Positions 5,830 through 10,088 of a stretch of DNA of 10,088 nucleotides are shown here, piece by piece. Both the position numbers and the translations under genes were made by a program. Below the pieces are notes generated by a model, which was not told the DNA's origin, ran no database searches, and saw only the letters and a list, made by a program, of their open reading frames with translations. The DNA is from Anaerolineae bacterium (GTDB lineage: Bacteria > Chloroflexota > Anaerolineae > 4572-78 > J111), in contig JAGRCC010000151.1 in NCBI GenBank assembly GCA_020433785.1, positions 1-10,088 of the forward strand, in the 5' to 3' direction. Position 1 is the stretch's first letter; every line of letters begins with the position of its first letter.

Positions 5830-8800
5830 ATGAACTCAATTGTTACCGGGCGAAATATTGATCAACAACTCCACCCTTATTTTGTCGATTTGATCACATT
5901 TTCGACATTAGAGGGTAAATGGATCAATTGTCCTCCCAGTGACGCGGCTGATGGTTTGGCTCAAATCATCCAGAACGTTCTTGATTTACCGTTAGTCTAT
6001 GTGGCGTTGCTGGACCCGGCTCAAGATGTTGAGGGCGTGGCTATCCGGCTTGATGGTCAGGCGGTGTTGGCCGAAGAGTTCAACCATATCAGCATTCTCC
6101 TAGAGCCCTACCTGATCGCTAATCCTGACTCATCCTCACTGATTGCCCATCCTATAAGTCGAGATATCCTCTGTTTTACCGCTGTTCAAAACGAATCTGA
6201 AGGCCGGCAAACGGTTGTCGCCGTTGGTTCAGCAGACCTAACTTTTCCCAGCGAAAACGATAATTATATCTTGGCGCTTGCCGCCAAACAGGGCCTCATG
6301 TTTTTAAAGCAGATTAGCCTCTTAAATCAGCTGAATCAAGCGGAGGGAAGCGAGCGTTCTATGGAAGAGCGGATAAATGACGTTTTAGTACGAAATACCC
6401 TTCAATCTCAAGCCATAAAACCCCCGACAGTTGAGGCCACTCAAAGAAACAACCGGCTATTGGCTATGCTTGAGTCGCTTTTGGTGCATGCGCCGTTTGG
6501 ATTTGCTTTTTTTGATCGGGACCATAGCTATGTCCGGATCAATAAAGTGCTGGCCCAAATGAACGGACTGCCGGTGGAAGCTCACTACGATCGAACGGTG
6601 GGTGATATTCTGCCTAAGGCTACGGCTCAAGCGGTCGATGAGGCTATCGAACGGGTGTTTGCCACCGGTAAAACGGTTGAAAATATGGAGATAAGTGGTG
6701 AAACGATGGCTATACCGGGGCAGAGGCGTCATTGGCTAACGAACTTTTACCCGGTCATGAGCGAAGGTCACACCATTTACGTCGGTGAGACGGTGATCGA
6801 AATTACCGAGCAAAGAGAGGCTGTGGAAGCGCTTCGAGAGAGTCACGCTATTTTACGGGCTGTGTTTGAAGGAACCGGGGATGGCATATTCTTGAAAGAT
6901 CGGCAAAGTCACTATCTCATGATCAATGCCGCAGGGGCAAGTTTTGTCGGCAAAACCATTGAAGAGATGGTGGGTAAATCCCCGGTCGATATTTTTCCGC
7001 CAAATACAGCCAACAAAATTATCAATGATGAGCAGCAGGTCATGGCTACCCGTCAAGCGCAGACATTTGAAGATGTCGTTACCTTAGATGGGACAACCGC
7101 ATATTATCATTCTACTAAAGCCCCGTATTATGACGCTGAAGGTAACGTCGCCGGAATTATTGGCATTTCACGGGATATTACGGCCAACAAAAGAACCGAA
7201 AAATTCAACCAACTCCTGGCCAAGGCCGGCGAGATATTAAATTCATCGCTAGACTATTCCACCCGGCTGGAAAGCGTCGCTCAGTTGGCGGTTCCCAGCT
7301 TTGCCGATTGGTGTGTTGTCTCGTTTGGTAGTCGAGAGGAATCTGCTCTGGAAGTTGCTGTAGCCCACACCGATCCGGATAAGGTTGCTATAGTTAGAGA
7401 ATTACAACAGCGTTATCCGTCTGATCCCCATAGTCAGACAGGTGCTCGCGAAGTTCTCCAAACTGGCCGTTCAGTGCTTTATCCGACGATTAGTGATGAT
7501 ATGGTGGTTGCTACTGCTCGGGATGATGATCATTTGCAAATTCTGCGGACGCTACAAATTACGTCGGCTATGATTGTCCCGCTGAAAGCTCGAGGCGATA
7601 CATTAGGGGTTATGACCTTTATCTACGCTGAGTCGGGCCGCCGCTATACCGAGGCTGATGTTGCTCTGGCTGAGGAGTTAGGACGTCGAGCCGGTTTGGC
7701 TATCGACAATGCTCGGTTGTACAGCGCCGAACGCGAAGCCCGCTGTTCCGCCGAACAGATTGCCAAACGGGTCTCAAGTCTACAAGCGGTAACTGCCAGT
7801 TTGTCCAGGACTTTAACCTCGGATGAGGTGGCGGCTACGGTTGTTGAGCAAGGCATTTCGGTGTTAGAAGCTAATAGCGGGTTGGTGGTGTTGCTGGACG
7901 AGACTGGTGCTACACTGAAAATTTTGGATGCTGTTGGTTATCCGGCTGAAGTAGTTGAGCAGTGGCGGCAGTTCCCCGTCTCAGCCGCCACGCCACTGAG
8001 CGAAACCGTTCGGACAGGTGAGCCGATTCTTTTGGAAACTAAGGCCGCTCTCGGGGATCGCTTTCCGGAGTTTGCCCAACAACCTACAACCATCAATGAG
8101 GCTTTGGTTAGTTTACCCTTAATTATAGAGGATAAGGTTGTCGGCGCTGTTGGGTTAAGTTTTGCAACACCGCAGCAGTTTCAAATCGAGGATCTTGACT
8201 TTATGATGGCCTTGGCCCGGCAGTGCGCTCAAGCTTTGGAACGAGCTAGATTATTCGAAGCCGAGCGACTGGCACGGGCTGAGGCAGAGGCCGCTCAAGA
8301 GAACCTGGCCATGTTAACCCAAGAAAGAGAGCGAAACCGCCTGGCTCAAGAATTACACGATAACGTGGCGCAAGCGATAGGGTATCTTAACCTCAAATTA
8401 GCCGGAGCCGGCAGCGCGCTGCGTACCGGCGATACTGATGAGGTCGAAGCCGTGCTCAGTGAGTTAAAACAGGTCGTCAACGAAGTTTATACCGATGTGC
8501 GAGAAGAAATTTTTAGTCTACGCTCGGAACGGCATGCCGGCTCTGACTTCTTAGAGTTGCTGCATCGCTATGTTGATAAGTATAAGCGATTCTATCGATT
8601 GGATATTCATCTGGAACAAGAAGTAGCCAACGACGTGTTGGATTTTCCGGCCGAAGTCAGACTTCAAGTCGTTCGTACCATTCAAGAAGCGTTAATGAAC
8701 ACCCGTAAGCATGCCCAGGTAAATAAAGCCATGATTCGAATCAGTCAGGTTAATGGGTATATTCAGATTAATGTTGAAGATCAAGGTCAAGGATTTAGTA

Positions 8801-9024
8801 TCTCTCCTACCGGAGAGGACAAAGAGAATAGTTTCGGTTTAAGAATTATGAGAGAGCGTATGGCCAGCATCGGCGGGAGATTAGATATTTTTTCGACAGT
8901 CGGTGAAGGGACCCAAACCATTATATCGGTTCCCGCTCATTTAGGCTTGAGCCATGGCTCGGCGCATCAGGACCCAAGCCAGTACGAAGAAACCAACTCC
9001 GATAGCGGTCAGGCTGGTCAATAA
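5830..9024 (+). CDS. Soluble multi-PAS/GAF sensor histidine kinase, NarL type (HisKA_3)
   Basis: A 1064-residue cytoplasmic sensor kinase with no membrane helix. Apparent domain order: degenerate GAF-like (about 35-165), PAS (about 205-325), PAS (about 337-453), GAF (about 470-630), GAF (about 648-808), a charged coiled coil (809-836), a HisKA_3 dimerisation/phosphotransfer domain and an HATPase_c domain (about 940-1036). The H-box RLAQELHDNVAQAIG puts the phospho-accepting His at 843. ATPase motifs are Asn957 (EALMNTRKHA), DQGQGF (984-989), FGLRIMRERM (1002-1011) and GEGT (1025-1028), so it looks active. HisKA_3 kinases normally phosphorylate LuxR/NarL-type response regulators. None is visible, and the downstream strand is occupied by a convergent gene, so it appears to be an orphan. 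The PAS and GAF ligands cannot be read from sequence. The last 25 or so residues are polar, lie past the ATPase fold and are encoded opposite the permease gene. Confidence 0.93.
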   Translation: MNSIVTGRNIDQQLHPYFVDLITFSTLEGKWINCPPSDAADGLAQIIQNVLDLPLVYVALLDPAQDVEGVAIRLDGQAVLAEEFNHISILLEPYLIANPDSSSLIAHPISRDILCFTAVQNESEGRQTVVAVGSADLTFPSENDNYILALAAKQGLMFLKQISLLNQLNQAEGSERSMEERINDVLVRNTLQSQAIKPPTVEATQRNNRLLAMLESLLVHAPFGFAFFDRDHSYVRINKVLAQMNGLPVEAHYDRTVGDILPKATAQAVDEAIERVFATGKTVENMEISGETMAIPGQRRHWLTNFYPVMSEGHTIYVGETVIEITEQREAVEALRESHAILRAVFEGTGDGIFLKDRQSHYLMINAAGASFVGKTIEEMVGKSPVDIFPPNTANKIINDEQQVMATRQAQTFEDVVTLDGTTAYYHSTKAPYYDAEGNVAGIIGISRDITANKRTEKFNQLLAKAGEILNSSLDYSTRLESVAQLAVPSFADWCVVSFGSREESALEVAVAHTDPDKVAIVRELQQRYPSDPHSQTGAREVLQTGRSVLYPTISDDMVVATARDDDHLQILRTLQITSAMIVPLKARGDTLGVMTFIYAESGRRYTEADVALAEELGRRAGLAIDNARLYSAEREARCSAEQIAKRVSSLQAVTASLSRTLTSDEVAATVVEQGISVLEANSGLVVLLDETGATLKILDAVGYPAEVVEQWRQFPVSAATPLSETVRTGEPILLETKAALGDRFPEFAQQPTTINEALVSLPLIIEDKVVGAVGLSFATPQQFQIEDLDFMMALARQCAQALERARLFEAERLARAEAEAAQENLAMLTQERERNRLAQELHDNVAQAIGYLNLKLAGAGSALRTGDTDEVEAVLSELKQVVNEVYTDVREEIFSLRSERHAGSDFLELLHRYVDKYKRFYRLDIHLEQEVANDVLDFPAEVRLQVVRTIQEALMNTRKHAQVNKAMIRISQVNGYIQINVEDQGQGFSISPTGEDKENSFGLRIMRERMASIGGRLDIFSTVGEGTQTIISVPAHLGLSHGSAHQDPSQYEETNSDSGQAGQ

Positions 9025-10088
9025 TAAGGGATTAGCCAAATAGCCTCGCAGCATGATATCCTGCAACAAACGAATGCCGTAGGTAGCCGGAATTGCCCAG
9101 GAAACCACCTTGACCGGCCCCTGTAAAAGATGCAGCCCGATAAAGGCGCCACTAAAGAAAACACTGGTTAATAAGAGTATCATTGAATACTGCACGGCCT
9201 GACTATCTGTTTGGGCTATTAGTGAGATCACAAAGCCCATACCCAGCGAGGTAAAGATGAGAGCGGCCATGATTAAGGCATACAAACCCCACGGACCTAA
9301 CATCGGCACCCCCAATCCGAAAACCACCACAATCGTCAGTATAGCGGTAAGCAAGCTGCCTAAAATCATGTAGCTCAAATATTTGCTTATTAACGTTTCA
9401 ATGGGCGAAATAGGGGAAATCCGAAATAATTCCATCGTTCCGGAGCGGCGCTCGGTGACAACGGAGAGGGCGGCGAACGTTACAACCAGGTGCTGCATTA
9501 AAAGGGCAATAACGGCCGGAGCAAAGAAGTCTGAGGGACGTAATTCCATTGAGGCAATGCTTTTTGGTTCACTCCGGAACGGCCGGATCAATATATCCGG
9601 ATCAATCGTCTGGAACTCTTGTAACAAGTTGTCTAGTTCATCTAAGTCACTTTCTAATTGAGTTAGCCGCTGCTTTTCGGCCGCAACATTTTGGGTTTCG
9701 TCGATTTCGCTGCTGGTTGATTGAGAATTTTGGTCAATATCATTTAGTAAATCCTCTATCGCTGCCGTCTCCGAATCATCTTCATAGCCCATGGCTTGGT
9801 TAAGCCCATTGATCAGGCCCACACTGGCGCCTACCGTTTGAACTAAAACATCCGTATCGCGTTCTAAAACCTGCTGCTCCTGTTGAACCCGCTGTTGGTC
9901 TTGAAGCTCCAAAGCCTGGTTCAAGCTAGCAGCCGTCTGTTTGGTTGTTTCCAGGGATTTTTGAACGGCGGTGGATTCCTGCTGCCCTTGTTGAGTCGCC
10001 TGAAGGAGAACCCGCCGATTAATTTCATTAATATACACTTCTCCGAAAACGGAGATGTAATCCTTTTGCATCGGATCGATTTCATAAT
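8941..10088 (-). CDS. ABC-2 type transporter permease with coiled-coil extracytoplasmic domain (5' end outside window)
   Basis: Membrane subunit of an ABC-2 family exporter. The frame is open to the right edge (residues Tyr-Glu-Ile-Asp-Pro precede the first visible ATG at 10071), so the true start and the first membrane helix lie outside. Numbered from that ATG, the first 160 or so residues are a Gln/Glu/Asp-rich, probably coiled-coil domain (about 25-155), placed outside the membrane as in long ABC-2 permeases. Helices follow at about 183-203, 229-252, 260-285, 293-315 and 350-368. The segment ERRSGTMELFRISPISPIET (207-226), between the first two, matches the conserved cytoplasmic coupling region of the family. 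The C-terminus MRRAMAQA is a normal family end. No ATPase gene is visible and it should lie to the right. Substrate unknown. The last 84 bases overlap the histidine kinase gene tail to tail. Confidence 0.9.
   Translation of the reverse strand, partial: YEIDPMQKDYISVFGEVYINEINRRVLLQATQQGQQESTAVQKSLETTKQTAASLNQALELQDQQRVQQEQQVLERDTDVLVQTVGASVGLINGLNQAMGYEDDSETAAIEDLLNDIDQNSQSTSSEIDETQNVAAEKQRLTQLESDLDELDNLLQEFQTIDPDILIRPFRSEPKSIASMELRPSDFFAPAVIALLMQHLVVTFAALSVVTERRSGTMELFRISPISPIETLISKYLSYMILGSLLTAILTIVVVFGLGVPMLGPWGLYALIMAALIFTSLGMGFVISLIAQTDSQAVQYSMILLLTSVFFSGAFIGLHLLQGPVKVVSWAIPATYGIRLLQDIMLRGYLANPLLLTSLTAIGVGFFVLAWVLMRRAMAQA

Noticed and set aside
5787..5858. Possible upstream frame starting GTG at 5787 after GAGAGGA and overlapping the histidine kinase start
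   Set aside because: The spacing to the purine run is only 1-2 bases, the frame is short and featureless, and the kinase has its own strong ribosome binding site.
9383..9803. Two plus-strand frames opposite the permease gene
   Set aside because: They are antisense to conserved permease helices and the coiled-coil region, and have no initiation signals or recognisable domain.

Overview
The window looks like chromosomal DNA from a Chloroflexota bacterium, probably close to Anaerolineae. The reasons are a mid-range base composition and a Ser/Thr protein kinase with one C-terminal membrane helix. Others are a secreted GH3 enzyme with a Thr/Pro-rich stalk and C-terminal membrane helices, and a large soluble PAS/GAF histidine kinase of the NarL type. 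This placement rests on protein style and was not checked by a search. I see no rRNA, tRNA, CRISPR array, insertion sequence or phage gene.

Layout, left to right. Bases 1-993 (+) encode a Hanks-type Ser/Thr kinase. It converges, with a 2-base gap, on 996-3833 (-), a membrane-anchored GH3 glycosidase of the beta-N-acetylhexosaminidase (NagZ) type. A 61-residue single-helix membrane protein (3908-4093, -) lies just upstream of the GH3 gene on the same strand and is probably co-transcribed with it. Next come an SDR oxidoreductase (4236-5018, -) and a CsbD-like protein with a C-terminal membrane helix (5126-5554, -), separated by a strong hairpin at 5053-5088. A 275-base divergent intergenic region (5555-5829) then leads to a 1064-residue soluble histidine kinase (5830-9024, +). 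Its last 84 bases overlap, tail to tail, an ABC-2 type permease (8941 to beyond the right edge, -).

How the genes may work together is inference. The left part is envelope-related: a kinase tethered to the membrane, an extracytoplasmic GH3 enzyme possibly acting on cell-wall amino sugars, and a small membrane partner. The middle pair (CsbD-like protein and SDR) resembles general-stress genes. The right part is signalling and export: a sensor kinase with no response regulator in view, and a permease with a long coiled-coil extracytoplasmic domain whose ATPase must lie outside the window.

I found no clearly new defence or mobile system. The points most worth a second look are the GH3 enzyme's substituted acid/base dyad and its small membrane companion, the hairpin between the CsbD-like and SDR genes, and the 84-base convergent coding overlap.
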